Positions 35,358 through 48,300 of a stretch of 64,000 nt of DNA are shown here, in pieces. Numbering within the stretch: position 1 is the stretch's first letter; every line of letters starts with the position of its first letter. Below the pieces are notes generated by a model, which did no database searches, was not told the origin of the DNA, and saw only the letters and a program-made list of their open reading frames with translations. This DNA is from Erigeron canadensis (lineage: Eukaryota > Streptophyta > Magnoliopsida > Asterales > Asteraceae): the NCBI RefSeq assembly GCF_010389155.1, contig NC_057769.1, forward strand, positions 11,904,735-11,968,734, written 5' to 3'. The translations under genes were made by a program, and so were the position numbers.

Positions 35358-35843
35358 TGTTTAATCAAATAATCGCACTATGGCTCCGACCTAGGGTTTT
35401 GGGGATGTTATGTTTTAGAGAGGCGATTCCCTTGCAGTAAAAGGGCTAAGAGGCTGTTTTATGCCTAAGTGTTTTAGGGTTTTTCTCTCAAGAAATGAAT
35501 GAATCTCTTGGACGTAAATTCATCCCTATATATAGGGGTTAGGAAACTTGGGGAGGAGGAAAAGGTATTAAGGTAAATCTTTTCCTCTTTAGAGATCTCC
35601 TATCTTTTTAGGAGATTCGTAATGATCTTATGATGAGCCGTGTCCGGGTTAGCCGAACTTGGATATATAGTCTTTTTATAGAGAATAGGATGAGTACATC
35701 TCTCCGGGTCTAGGTAGTTTGATCAAGGTGCTCCAGGATTTATTTCCGTTTACAGAGGCAATGCTTTGTATAGGTGTTTTAATATCACCTGAAAGTGCTT
35801 GTTCTGTGTGCGGAGGTAGAGCTCCGGGAGGGGTATATCATCA
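35358..35843. mobile_element. solo LTR, 486 bp, TSD ATGAT
   Basis: Begins TGTTTAATC and ends ATCATCA, with identical flanks ATGAT (35353-35357, 35844-35848). It shares GGCGATTCCCTT and a TATA...TAGGGGTTAGG-like stretch with the Tat-like LTRs, so it is a related family. It sits in the right half of the second-level LTR. Confidence 0.75.
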
Positions 35844-35979
35844 ATGATTTAAGTGGCATATGAACCGTTTCCAAGTAGATGTATTGTTTTCATTATTATT
35901 GTCTTGCATTTACTTTTCAAAATATTTTTGTTGTTTTCTTCCGAAACAGCCTGCCCCGGTAATACCGGATTCATTTATC

Positions 35980-36023
<44 letters not shown>

Positions 36024-36566
36024 GTTTAAGCATCGTGACAACTCGGTCACAAACCCCTAACAATCTTAGAATTACACCTAGCTGCATTCTTAGACATAGT
36101 CTTTGAGAACGATCCTGATCTTATCGATTTGCTATACTATAAACGATCGGGTCCACTGCCCGAGAGTGAGTGTAGTAGAGAAGTTAACTTTGTAATAAAT
36201 AAATTTAAAACTTGTTAGAAATTTAAGTTAACGAATCTGGCTCATCAGGGATCTCCATTATTTCATGGTTATAGAAAACTTTATACTGATGCATGCACTA
36301 AGGACAACTTACCTCGTCTCTCAAACTTTAGGAAATTGACTTATCAATTTGCTAAAGTCTTTATCTTATTATATTGTTTAATAATCTAATGTTTCAAGAA
36401 CAAATTTCAATTTCAAGTATTGTATTATTATATTTATCAAATAGATGATATTTCTAAATGTATTTCAAAAAACGACACGTTTATTGTTCGTTCATTATAT
36501 CTTGTGTTGTGATTACTTGGAAAGTCACGCCCATGTCGTACCACATCTCGGGGGTGTGACAATAAT

Positions 36567-37250
36567 TCATATAAAAAGGTAATTGGATGGGACTCCCTTC
36601 ATCCCATGTACCATTTGGTACCCACTAATCCTCCAGCCAAACTAGTGTCCAGGTAAATCTCAACCACTTAATAATCCAAACATAATTTATATAACTGTGC
36701 ATAAAAAGCTTCTTTACAGTAATATTACCCCGAGTACGTGCACCAACCTATGTTATCCAACATTGTATGGTGAGCCACCATAGGCTACCAAATGATCCAC
36801 CACCGAATCAACCATTGCCCATTGGGTTTCGTCACCGTACAAACAAACAAAATGCATGTTCGTTAACTATAACTATATATTCCGAGTGTGTTTAAATTAT
36901 TCAGGACAATTAGAGTAGATAAATAATATGAATTTATATCGTTTATGCGAACAGCCAAATTACAAATTTTGATGTAATTTGTTAGAAATGATAAATATTT
37001 TTGAACATTCATATATTCTATTCAAAATTTTAGTGTTTAACTAAATTATTTTCATATTATATCGTGGAAAAAAAAACAATAAAACACAATTCGACAATTA
37101 CGTATCGAGTATTTGATCACAGTCTCTTAATTACCGGAGCTTGTAAAGATGGTTTGCTCAGCAATGTGGTTAATCTTTTCTTAATTAAACTTAATAAGAA
37201 TAAAACACACTATGTGCCCCTCGGCGGGCCGCAACAACCGAGACAGAAAT
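36567..37250 (+). promoter_or_regulatory. 5' flank of the pseudouridine synthase gene
   Basis: About 680 bp of AT-rich DNA between the nest and the gene. No decisive promoter motif is seen. The retroelement nest therefore ends within 700 bp of the start codon. Confidence 0.4.
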
Positions 37251-40200
37251 ATGGCGGCGAAATTATCACTATCATCATCGTCACTGTTCCTCAACTACCG
37301 GAGCTTCATTATCCCTCACCCTATCTCAATCCTATTATCCTTAACCCACTCAACCACCACCTCCACCACCAATACGACGTCGTTTGCCTACTTGAGTCGC
37401 CACTTAACCACTAACACTATAAGAATTAGAAAAACACCATTCACATCTGCTTCTTCTGTAGCTGCCCTTACATCATCAACAACAAGTGTATCTACTTCTT
37501 CTAATCGGTAACTCCATTTCCTTTTTTTTTTTTTTTTTTTTTTTTTTTCATATTACTTGTAAACACTTTGTAAAGTTATATGATTTAGGTAAACTTAGGA
37601 AAACCGATGATACTCGATTGGAAGTAGTTTTTATTTAATAGATTTGATGAGTTTGTTTCAAGATGATTACAATGTACTTGATGGAATGTCATGTGTATAT
37701 AAATATAGACAAATGCCCGTGCGATGCGGCGGTGTGGCGAAGGTGGCAACGGGTGGTGGCGGCGGCGGCTGTGGTGGTAGCGGTGTGGGTATTAATGTAA
37801 AAGTGACTGATCTAAAAGGGAGTGGTATAGTTATTTTAAAGGTCGATAGATGTATTTAGTAAATAATTTCATTAAAGGTATTATATCAGTCTATCATACT
37901 CCTACTCCTAAATTACACAAATGCCTAGGATGCAACCTTGGACCTTTGAAAAATCCCTCAATAATCCACCCCTACAATAATGTTGGTCAATTGATGAGTA
38001 AGAAGTTTTCAAGGATGATTGATTGGTTGAATGTTTAAAAAGTTATAAGTTTTAGGAATCAAATATAAGAATGATCAAAAAGAAAGCCACTTAGATGTTA
38101 ACACATGTTAAGAATTTCTGCAATTGATACAAGTCAAAAGTTGCTTTCTATTTTGTATAAGTTTTATACTTGGATTTCTAGACTTGGGAATTCATGCAAA
38201 GTTCGTTACTATTTTAGGAAAATTACCCTACTTTGACTGAATCAATCTTTGTACCGTTTTCTTCATTTTCCAATATGCAATTACTTTCAGGGTCATGTTT
38301 TACATTCACTGTTAGAAACTTAAAATGAGTAACAAGTTAATGATATTTCCACAAAACAGCCTAAAATGGGGAAAAGTAACTCTCCAAAACGGTTACTTGG
38401 AATTTTTTTTTATTAATATGAAGTTATGTGGAATACTCCTAAATGTTATACTCCAAAATGTAACAATTTAATGATAATTACCCTATTCTTACCTGCCTAA
38501 AACGGGGAAACGTAATGCTCCAAAATGTGTGTAGTTACGGTCACATGGAATCTTCTTATCAATATGAAGGTTTGTTGGTAATTTATTTGAAAACTTTCAA
38601 ATTTGCTTCATATGTGGAACATCTAATTCTTACCATGCCAGGATGGGTCGTGCTTCTGTTCGATCCTCCTAGCACCATCGTTGAAGTGTGGCCTACACGG
38701 CCCTCTGGGTCTTCTCGGTTGTTGCTTTGACGTAACACAAAACATCTAATTCTTCATAATGTTATTGCTCTGCTTGGACATTATTTATTTGGAACAAAGA
38801 GTCTAATTATATTTATCTATCCATTAAATTGAGTTTGGAAAGTTGATACACATATGTAGTTTTTTTTTCCAGAGACTCAGAATATGGTCGTTTGCTTCCG
38901 TGCCCTGCTGAGAGCTTTCAACCAAGAATCGAACATTTGGTTGTTAAAGAAGGAGGATCGATTCTTGACTTTATAACCAAATCTTTGGATCTTCCGCCTT
39001 TGTGAGTTGCTATGCACTTTTACTTCTTGTTATCTTATTTATTTAAATATTTTTGTGCTAATCAGTTGCAATCTAGGTCAGTGGCAGGCATAGGTTATTC
39101 ATAGAACAGTATGACCACTATCTTAACATTAATAAAAACATAAATAAACTTGTATTCAGAATTATATGTTCTTTCTTGAGCAGAGAGTTTCTTTACTTTT
39201 ACCAAGTGAAATGTTTTAATGCATTTGTCAAAACCACTTATCACAAAGTTATGAGAAAAGTGAGTATGGGACCGTTAGGCACCCAAGGTTATTTTCTAAG
39301 CAACAGAATTATAATGTTTTAATGCATTTGTCAAAACCACTTATCACAGAATTATAATGTTTTTGCAAAAGTTAAGGATTTAAGGTTTTACGTTTCTCTT
39401 TGAGAGCATTTATTAATTACAAAATGTCAAAATCTCTTTACATTACCAAATTAGTTTCTGAGGACAGTCTCCAATATAACTAATATGGTCCGCCAAATAA
39501 CAGAAAACTATACATTGAGGCATTCTATCCACATAGTCAGCACCTACTATTATTGAATTTCACTTATTTTCTCTTCGTTTGGCATACATCTCAAGAGCAT
39601 GTGACATAGACACCACTTGAACTTGAAGCTAGTTCTTTATTCTGCACTCAATTCCATCGAAAGTTCTTCTATATAATCCCAACCTTTGCTATTTCTGGTG
39701 AAGGCTTGATGTTTAAGCTTAGCAGTTTGAGCTGAATCATTTCAATAATGGTGTTACTTAGCACTTCTCATGACCTTGTAGTGTTTTGAAAAAACCTAGT
39801 ATTTCTCTCCTGCCATAAAATAGACGTTTGGAGCCAACACAACTTTCTGTTTAACAGAGCCTTAAATATCCCACCCCAATCAAAAGTCAAATCATTCATA
39901 TTGGCCATCTTCTTCATCTTTGCCCAAACATGTTTGGAGTACACAATCAATGAAAAGGTACTAATGTGAATCATTCACTTTACTACACAAAAGAAGTGTC
40001 ACACTTTATCCAGAATTCCATATCTCGTGTCTGCAATGGCAATGTTTCGTGTAAACCATACTAAATTGCTCCAGTTAACCTTCATCATTTCTCATATAAT
40101 TCCAAAATCTGCTTAGCGTACAGTGAACTTCTTTGCCCTTTTTGCTAACCAAAACTACCTTATTCTCAGACTGTTGGTCAGGTTTGGAACGTGTAACTTT

Positions 40201-43200
40201 ACCACATTTAATGCCACTTTTCTTGGACTACCATAGTACCATGTCATCAACTTTGGTAACCCCCCTTAGTCTTGCGCTAACAACAGTTTGTGTACTGATG
40301 TACTTGCATAGAGGCCCAACTTCACACCACATTTCATGTCACATGGATGTGTTAGTTTTATCCCCAAGTTTACATACTACATGCCATCTTACATTATCTT
40401 TTAATTGAAGTAGGCATTTCCAACCCCAGCAATAAGTTGGTTCAATAGGGCTCTCATATGCTCCTACCATTTAATCTGTTGATGTTTATTCATTTGACCC
40501 ACAATGAGTCTTTCTTACCTTCGTTTTTGGGTCTTCAACCCTCTTTCCATGATACTTTTGCTTCCCCTTTGGTTAAAGCCTCTTCAAACCATAGGAATCC
40601 GTTCAAGATAGTTTCAATCTCTTTAGTAACCAATTTACGAACTAAGAAAATGGAGGCCCGGTAGACCTGCATAGATGACAGGACGGAAGCAATTACTTTA
40701 AGTCTTCCTGCATATGCTAGGGACTTGCGCTTCCAGTTACTGAAGCTGTGCTTGACTCTGTAACTCAGTATCTTGTACACACAACACAATGTCAACTGAG
40801 TGACAAACAGAAAATGATTGAAGAGTAATAGAAATATATGAGTGACATTGGGTAGAGTTAATTTGTTTAAATTTGCTATCAATGCTATCAGCGTTTGTTG
40901 TAGCGTTAAATGCAAGTAACTACTATAATATAGGTCGGGAAACAAATGCGTATATTGACTGATAAAGCTAAATTAAACAATTATATTAAGCTGAGTACAC
41001 GTTTTTGAACGCAAAAAATCAAGTTATTGTTATAGTACCGTTTTTACCTGTATATAACTATATATGATAGTTGGAAGTGAAGAATGAAGAAGTTGGAGCC
41101 ATAGTTAATTCAGAAAGAATATTATAGGAAGAGATTACAGATGTGTTGCTTATTATGCTTGAATTTTGAAGGTACGTTGCAGATCTTATTAGTTTTGGAG
41201 CTGTGTTCTATGCCCTTGTATGTCCAAAGCCTCCTGTAACTGCGACACCGGAGGAAATCAAGTTGTACAAAGAAGTTACCGATCCGTCAGTACTCAGCAA
41301 GAGACCTTCAATTAAAGGAATTACTGTGAGAGAGGCGCAAAAAACATTTAGGATAACTCATGTTGATGAGTTCGTTGAAGCGGGGACATATGTGAGGGTG
41401 CATGTACGCCCTAAACGATTTCCAAGGTACCCTGAGCAAATATATACTCTCTATACTTCAGATGAAAGTTTCATCTGCAAAACTATTTTGCTCAAGTTAT
41501 GTAGCAGAACTGTTCATATAAAGCTATGTTTCTGCAAAGGGGGTTAATTTCCATACTAACCAATGGCAGTATGACTATTTGCAACTTGCTTAATAAGTAA
41601 AAGTGATTCTCTCAGCTAGCTGACATATGCAAGTGATTTTTTTTATTTTTATTTTTTTTGTATCTATTAAAAGTTTATAACGCTGGCTAGAGATGCATGA
41701 TATGCTGTGTAGGAGTTCTATCATCACAGTGATCATTTGACTACTCTGATATAAAGTTGGTTAAAAGCATTGTTTATCATGTTGGTGAATTGCAAAAGTC
41801 AGTTGATCTTTTTGGTAGTTAACTCAAATGACATTTGGAGTTTTATTAAGATAGAATAGGATAGTATATGGTTCTTTTTCTTTATTGATATGTATTAATT
41901 AACTCTTCGCCAGATGCTATGAAATTGACTGGAGATCCAGAATAATTGCTGTGACGGCATCATATGTGGTTCTCAATAAGCCTGCTGGTACATCAGTATG
42001 TCTATCATTTTTTCTTCTTGATCTTAGTCTAAAATATGTATGACCCTTTGCTGTTTCTTGTTGCAAAACATATACCAGCTAACTTGTACCGATATACCCA
42101 AACATGTGTGACAACCTTTTTCTAATTATCCTTTATAACCAAAATATATCTGTTTTTGGTGATATCTTATTCCATTGGAGACACTTCTGATCTATTTTCA
42201 CTTTAGTACCTTTCATCTTAACTTTGTTTGTTACTTTCATTTTTTGGACTTAGGTTGGTGGAACTACAGACAACATCGAAGAAACTTGTGTAAATTTTGC
42301 TACTCGTGCCTTGGCATTAACTACTCCATTAAAAACGACTCATCAGATTGATAATTGTACAGAAGGCTGGTAAATCAAAGCATTGACCATTTGTATCTTT
42401 TCTTTTTGTAAATGAGATGTCAAAAAATATGATCTTGTTTTGCAGTGTTGTCCTAGCTAGAACTAAAGATTACTGTTCAGTTTTTCATAGAAAGATCAGG
42501 GTAAGTTTATACATTTTTATTTAAAATCTGTGATATCTATATTTAAATTTAATTTTACGTTTGTAACAATTTAATATTTGTCTTGTCATCTAGGATAAAC
42601 AAGTGAAGAAAGTTTATCTCGCACTTGTTGCTGCTTATGTGCCATGTGGGGTCATGACCCATTACATGCGACCATTTCGTATGGCTCCAAAAATTATTTC
42701 CAAAGGTATTCATTGCTATTTCATCTTAGCTTCTTCTCTTTTGTAAAGTAGATCATAAAAATGCAATATTCATAGAGGAAGTGGGTGACTCCAAAAACGA
42801 TATAGTTCTAACATTGCCTTTGGTATTTTCTTCTTAAAGCTCATCTTTTATTTATTTTTTATTTTTTTTTGAACAACAATCGTGATACTCTTAGAAAACA
42901 AGTTACATATCCATCACAATAAAACATCAAAATTATATCATTGGTTCCAAAGAATACTCGTCATGTTCGACCGCTTCGCAATTCATAAGAAAGTTAGTGC
43001 TCGAACCTCTTCAAAATTTTGTGACGCGGTGACCCGTTTGTTGTTGTGCACGACGTCGTTCCTTGCCTTCCATATGACCCAAATAGTTGTCAATATGACC
43101 GCGTTTAGCAATGTCTTCCACTTTCCATTTCCAAACATGTTTTCATGAATAAATAGTAGATCATTTATTGAGAACGCAAAAACTGGTGCAATTCTACATC

Positions 43201-45392
43201 ACAGTCCAATCTTAATCCAAACATTCATCACTATAGCACATCCAGTGAACAAATGATCAGTCGTTTTGTCCACATCTTGGCATAAACTGCAGATGCCCGA
43301 AGGAGGTCTTACACCTCTCTTATGTAATGCTGCCATAGTTGGGATTCGGTCATCTTTGGCTCTCCAATTCATGATATTAACTTTCTTTGGAACCCAATTA
43401 TTCCATTTAAAAAATTTAGAATCACTATTTATCCCTTCAGAATCTATCTGTTTCCTCACAAGTTTCACCATGAATTTACCCATGCTATACCATTCCCATT
43501 TATCTGAAGTTCTGAACCCACCATGTTATGATCCAAGTTCTTTTCTCGTAAGAGTTCATTAAGAGAGCTTACTTGGATCTGCACATGTTGAAGGATCTTC
43601 CCATAAAAGAACTGTCATCCCACATTCCATTCTGTTTCAAGGCTTGAGAGATCCGCCTTTCCTTATTAATTTCCAACCGAAATAAATCAGGGAATAAAAG
43701 TGCAAGAGGTTTGTTTCCAACCAACCTGTCAATCCAAAATCGGATTTAGACCTCTCTCCAGGACATGCCTTAATCTTATTTTGAATATCAATGTCATGCT
43801 TCTTCAGATCACCTTCAGTTCTATTTATGGCCTTCCAAATCCCTCCCACTTTCTGTTTTTTGGCATACTGAAGTATACCTCATCATTCCCGTGGATGGAA
43901 TCAATGACCTGACGTTATATACTTATACTTGATACAAGCAAGTAGAGAAATTATGTCTAGAGGTTTTGTCATCTAAACTCCGGTTAATTCCAAAGTTCAA
44001 CTATGAAATCAAATAATGAAGATACCAAACAATGTCCTCTGTTTTCATTTCTCAAAAGTCCTTCATCTCATACGGAACATGAAAAAGGATTCTGTTGTTG
44101 CTGCATATATATGCCTTGATTTAATGATAATGTTAGTCCATAATCGTAAAATAAAATTCATAAAAAAGCTCCATATATGATCAGCCGAAACATATGAACT
44201 GCGAGCTTTTACTGATATGGGTCAAACTTAAGTCAAGTCAAAGTTAGAGTCAACACGTTTTACATGATAGGCCGGTAAAGTTAGTTGTTAAATCGTTGAT
44301 CAATAGTATAAACTGGGTGAGTCCGTAATTGATTTACATCTTTTGATTCATTCCGAAATAACAAGTTTCCTCCTTTTGCTCTCAAGCTGTTTTTGAGCAA
44401 TTTAGAGCTCCAATTGGAAGTTGCTTCCAACTGTGATTCAATTGTGAGTTGTTCTTGTAATTGTTCTCACTCTTCCCTTAATATAGAGCTCCAATTGTGA
44501 TTCAATTTAGAGCTCCAATTGGAAGTTGCTCTCAAGCTGTTTTTGAGCAATTTAGAGCTCCAATTGGAAGTTGTTTTTGTTCTTTTTTTTTTTTCTATTA
44601 ATTGTTATCAGAGCAATTGATGTCTGTGCCGGTGTCGGTTTCTTATTCATGATGAGACTCTAAATTCCTTACAGGCGAATTCTTGAATTATTGAAAGTTA
44701 TTGTATTTTTGTTCCAAACCATTATGGTAGAATGTTCAAAAGGACTATTTAAAGGCCTTGATTTACTAATGAGTTTTTTGACTTTTGTGAAACTTGAAGC
44801 TTTGGTTAAACCTATCCATGTATGATGTACCTTTCAAACTTGCAGACTTTATTAAGGGATGGAACGTGTGCGAACTTGAGGTCTTAGAATGCAGGAAAGT
44901 TCCTTGGCCAAATGCTTTACTTGCAGATAAGTATGGATTTGAGAATTCAAATTGGCCTAATAAAGAATTTGCATACGAGTGCAAAATTAACCTGTTGACT
45001 GGCCGTACACATCAGGTACATGATTGATTTCAGGGGCTTCTTTGCTATTTTGATACTTATCATTCCATAAAAAAGAATAGAGAGTTTGTTTTACGACATC
45101 TGATGCATTATTACAGATTCGAGCCCAACTGGCCGCCTGTGGTGCACCAATAGTGGGCGACTCAATGTATATGCCAGCTGCAATAGCAGAGGTAATGACT
45201 CCTGGGATAAACCCTTTCGGCAAGTACAAGAAGCAATTTGAAAATGAGGCTGATAGAGAATGTGCTGCTGAAGAATGGGCTGCAAAACACGGGAAGGAGC
45301 CTGGTGTGACTATTGGCCTGCAAGCTTGCCAAATTTCATGGGATGAAGGTGAGCATTTCTATGAGGCTGGGGCTCCTTGGTGGACTCAATAA
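37251..45392 (+). CDS. PUS6: RNA pseudouridine synthase, chloroplast (PUS6 type, RluA family)
   Basis: Predicted to isomerise uridine to pseudouridine in RNA, probably in plastids. Nine exons: 37251-37507, 38873-39001, 41172-41426, 41914-41995, 42254-42369, 42446-42500, 42594-42705, 44846-45015, 45117-45392. Total 1452 nt, 483 residues plus TAA, all junctions in frame. The N-terminus (MAAKLSLSSSSLF..., rich in Ser/Thr with few acids) looks like a plastid transit peptide. RluA catalytic motif HQIDNCTEG with catalytic Asp274; further family blocks VVLNKPAGTSVGG, RTKDYCSVFHRKI, LLTGRTHQIRAQLAACGAPI. An in-frame upstream ATG at 37212 is possible; 37251 gives the better transit peptide. Introns 2 and 7 hold LINE remnants on the opposite strand; splice sites look intact. 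Confidence 0.92.
37513..38872 (+). other. intron 1 of the pseudouridine synthase gene: poly-T and tandem repeat
   Basis: A run of about 30 T lies near 37518-37548, and a GGTGGCGGCGGCGG block near 37755-37785. An imperfect duplication of about 137 bp (CCTAAAA-GGGGAAA-GTAA) spans about 38360-38580. None is coding. Confidence 0.6.
38632..38740 (+). mobile_element. short retroposed SINE-like insert with 14-bp TSD
   Basis: A 109-bp, comparatively GC-rich insert is bounded by exact 14-bp direct repeats AACATCTAATTCTT (38618-38631 and 38741-38754). It contains TGTTCGATCCTCC, resembling a Pol III B box, and ends in ACACAAA. The long TSD fits LINE-driven retroposition. No A box is evident, so it may be 5'-truncated. 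Confidence 0.65.
39768..40945 (-). mobile_element. LINE ORF2 remnant in intron 2, antisense to gene
   Basis: The minus strand reads, in order, the region after the RT palm (GRLKVIASVLSSMQVYRASI ... LNGFLWFEE ... GEAKVSWKEG at 40730-40540), a broken middle part, and the C-terminal end (VWAKMKKMANMNDLTFDW, LQTSILWQERNTRFFQN at 39930-39770). This is the order of plant L1 ORF2. Many stops and frameshifts; inactive. The 5' part is missing. Confidence 0.8.
42848..43915 (-). mobile_element. LINE ORF2 remnant in intron 7, antisense to gene
   Basis: The minus strand encodes GGIWKAINRTEGDLKKHDID (about 43850-43790) and the zinc-binding domain FKWNNWVPKKVNIMNWRAKD ... CSLC ... DHLFTGC (43430-43220), in which the C-x2-C/H/C residues are preserved. 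An A/T-rich tract at 42848-42872 reads as A-rich on the minus strand and is the likely poly-A end. 5'-truncated and frameshifted. Confidence 0.8.
44380..44590. repeat. local repeats in intron 7
   Basis: CTCAAGCTGTTTTTGAGCAA and TTTAGAGCTCCAATTGGAAG occur near 44381-44430 and again near 44510-44570, with shorter partial copies between. The unit contains palindromic GAGCTC and CCAATTGG. Confidence 0.75.
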
Positions 45393-48300
45393 CTTTTTTT
45401 CATGAGGTGTTTGAAAGAGCCATGAAGGCTGGGGCTCCTTGGTGTGAGGTGCTTATTCATCTAGCCTTTTATTTCATTCTGATTTTTAACATTTACTCTT
45501 TGGTATCGTAGGAGCGGATCAATAGGTTTTATTACATAAATTTGAATCCATATTCTTATACCTGGTACAGGTGGCTACTCTTTTTTCACGAGATTTAAAG
45601 ATGAAAATGCCATATTCCTATTGCTTAATGAGATTGGATGAAAAATTTGGAGGGAGAGAATGGCAAAGATGTAACACACAGACACATTGGTTGGGTAGCC
45701 TAATAGGACGATGGTTGTAAAGGTTTCCGTTCAAGAACATAGAATAGCACGGTAAGCAGCTAAATTGTGTGTATAGCAAAGTTGTTGCTTTTTTTATTTA
45801 TTTATTTTTAACTATGGGAGAATTGTACTGTTTCAGAAGATTTCATTATTTGTCTCCCCCTGTAACAGACATAAGATACTTTTGTAGAAGTCATTTGAAT
45901 AGAACCTTGGATCTCCAACTAGATTGTTGGGGTATTTCTGGGGTATAGTTTACAAATCATGCATGCACCTGCAATTTTCTGGTCAAGTGGCGTAAATTGA
46001 ATATATTCCTTACTCATGTTTTTACTTTCAGTCATTTTATTGGGATGACAGATAATCATAGGGATTAGCATTATTACCGAATTACCGAAACCAAAATTGG
46101 TAACTGAGATAAACTATAGCCTCTGTTGTAAATGTGTTCGGGTTTTTGTAGGGTTAGTTCCCAAAGACAATTACGTTTTGTAGATATGGTTTTCTATTTT
46201 AATTTTGTCACAGTAAATAGCCATGTGCTGAAGCTCAGAGCAGTTGGTATTTGATTATTTCTTGGCTCAACCAACTCGTGATAAAAATGTAAAACCTCCT
46301 TCAAGTATAATAAAGAAGACTGTTCAAACCATTAAGGTGAAGTACATGCGACATACACATCAAGCGTAAATCACATATCAAATCTTACATTGGAATAAAG
46401 CTGGAAATATGGGACAAATGGGTAAAAACGGTATTGTACTGAAAATAATGGTACGGAACCGGTACCAAAATATAGTGTACTGTTCGGTAATTGGTATATC
46501 TGTTTCGGTACTATCGATACCATCCCTGCTTTGATCCTGGACTATTCTAGATATATTCTGCACAAAATGTGAAAATGAGATAACATTGTGTGTATATCAC
46601 TCCGAAAAAAGTCGGGTTGGGTTTCTTTTGTCTCTAATGAGTACTTGAAAAGTAATCTTACATTGGAAAATGACCTGGACTGCATTGTTCAATAACAGCT
46701 AAAATACAGTTTTGATGCATAAAACCTGATAATGTGTTTTATTACTGAAACTAGATTACTATTGCAATTGCGATAACTGTATAATTGATGATGTAACTTT
46801 ATTGGGTAAAACAAAAACAATCATCTTGGGCTAGCATCATTTTGGCCCAAGTTCATGGGATTCCAGCCTGAGCCCGGATCATAGACTGGTGCAAAGAATA
46901 TCATATATTAATATTACACCATATTTGATAATTTGGCATTCCATATAAATCAGTTGATTTTATCATGGCAAATATCCAAGGTTACAAGTAGACACCATTT
47001 AGTTAATGACAACCTGATTTTGCTTGATGTGAGTCCCAGAGATAGATCCATTTTAATACTCGTATTTAACATGTTGATGCTCTTATTTTCACTTATAAAT
47101 TCTTATGTATGCTCTATGGATGATCATCCAGGAATAGCATCCTCTGGTCATGCGTAATGTGCAAAATGATCGTTAAGAAAGTCGATAGCTCCTTTGCTTT
47201 AGTCCATCCTCTTGGGCATCGTCGAAAGCTCGTCTCATTTAGTGAAATGTTCTCAAGAAACTTGGCATTAATTGTCGTCTAGGTCACTAACCATTTGATG
47301 CAATATAATGTATTGGTTCTTTTGGTTGCTTGTAAAGGTATTGTTTTCATGTTTATTCACATGTCCAAACACAATTTAACTCGAGGCATCGAAGTCATTA
47401 GTTCTGAATTCTGATAATGGCATTTAACTTAAGGACACTATTGACCCAAACCCACCGCAAAACATGGTGTGGATGATTATGATACCTTTGTCTCCGGCTG
47501 ATTATCAAAATGGCAGCTTAATTATTTTTCTTCAGGCAGTTTGTCAGAAATTGTAACCCTTAAACTAACTTAATGCGTTTCTGTATGGTGATCTCATTGA
47601 AGATGTTTACACAAAGATACCCTCTTGTGCCCCTAATTAATACAAACTACAAAGTTTTAACTAACATACCCCTTTGCATGCTTGCTTAATTCAAAAAACC
47701 AAGTTTCCGTATTAAGGAGATCTTTATATGATTTAAAACAAGCTAATTGCTGAATAGATCTCCAATTTAAATCTCTGGGTGAGAAACTCTTATCACCCAG
47801 AGATCTAGAGAGGAAAACTCACTCATGCCACCATATTGTTAAACTATTAATTAGTCTTTAATTTGCTATGTAAGAGTTATGAAAAGATCAAGTATTTTAG
47901 AAGAATCTTTTAAGATCTTTAAACGATATTGCAATTTCCACTTTTCAAAGCCAAAAATACATCGCTCTTACCTGACTTACCAATCTTGGGTGAAACAGTA
48001 CATCTAGGTATATTGCCTGAACAGAAAGTGTTTCGAGACTGAAATGAGGCAAAACTGTCAAGAGGGATGAATAATATTTTCTAGATCACAACTTGACTGG
48101 ACCCAAAACCAGTCGCTTTGTATTCATCAGTCCACGTACGTTTTTGTAATTTGCGCTCAAGGACAGATCATTATTAATCATACCCACTTAACACAAACAG
48201 GGGTGAACTGAAACAATTGGATTTGAAATCCAAATTACCAATCCATGTAACAACTAATTACTAATCAGTAAGCAAGCAAAGTTAAATTCCAAATCTATAA

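Larger units (their letters stand above)
26678..36247 (+). mobile_element. second-level LTR (solo), TSD GGGAT
   Basis: Ends TGATGAGC and GCTCATCA are perfectly inverted. Flanks GGGAT at 26673-26677 and 36248-36252 are identical. With inner elements removed, about 1.7 kb remains. It contains CTATAAATACCCC near 27187 (TATA-like), five GACTTGACAGGAAGC-type repeats at 35122-35310, and a (TTA)n run near 35975-36023. No coding sequence of its own. Confidence 0.85.
25257..36561 (+). mobile_element. outermost LTR (solo) of the nest, TSD ATAAT
   Basis: It begins TGTGACACCC and ends GGGTGTGACA, a 10-bp terminal inverted repeat, with identical 5-bp flanks ATAAT (25252-25256 and 36562-36566). After removing the inserts (hAT 26030-26529; second LTR 26678-36247), about 1.2 kb remains. 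That remainder has a TATA-like TATATATAAATGG near 25810 and no coding sequence, so it is a solo LTR of a gypsy-like family. Confidence 0.85.
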
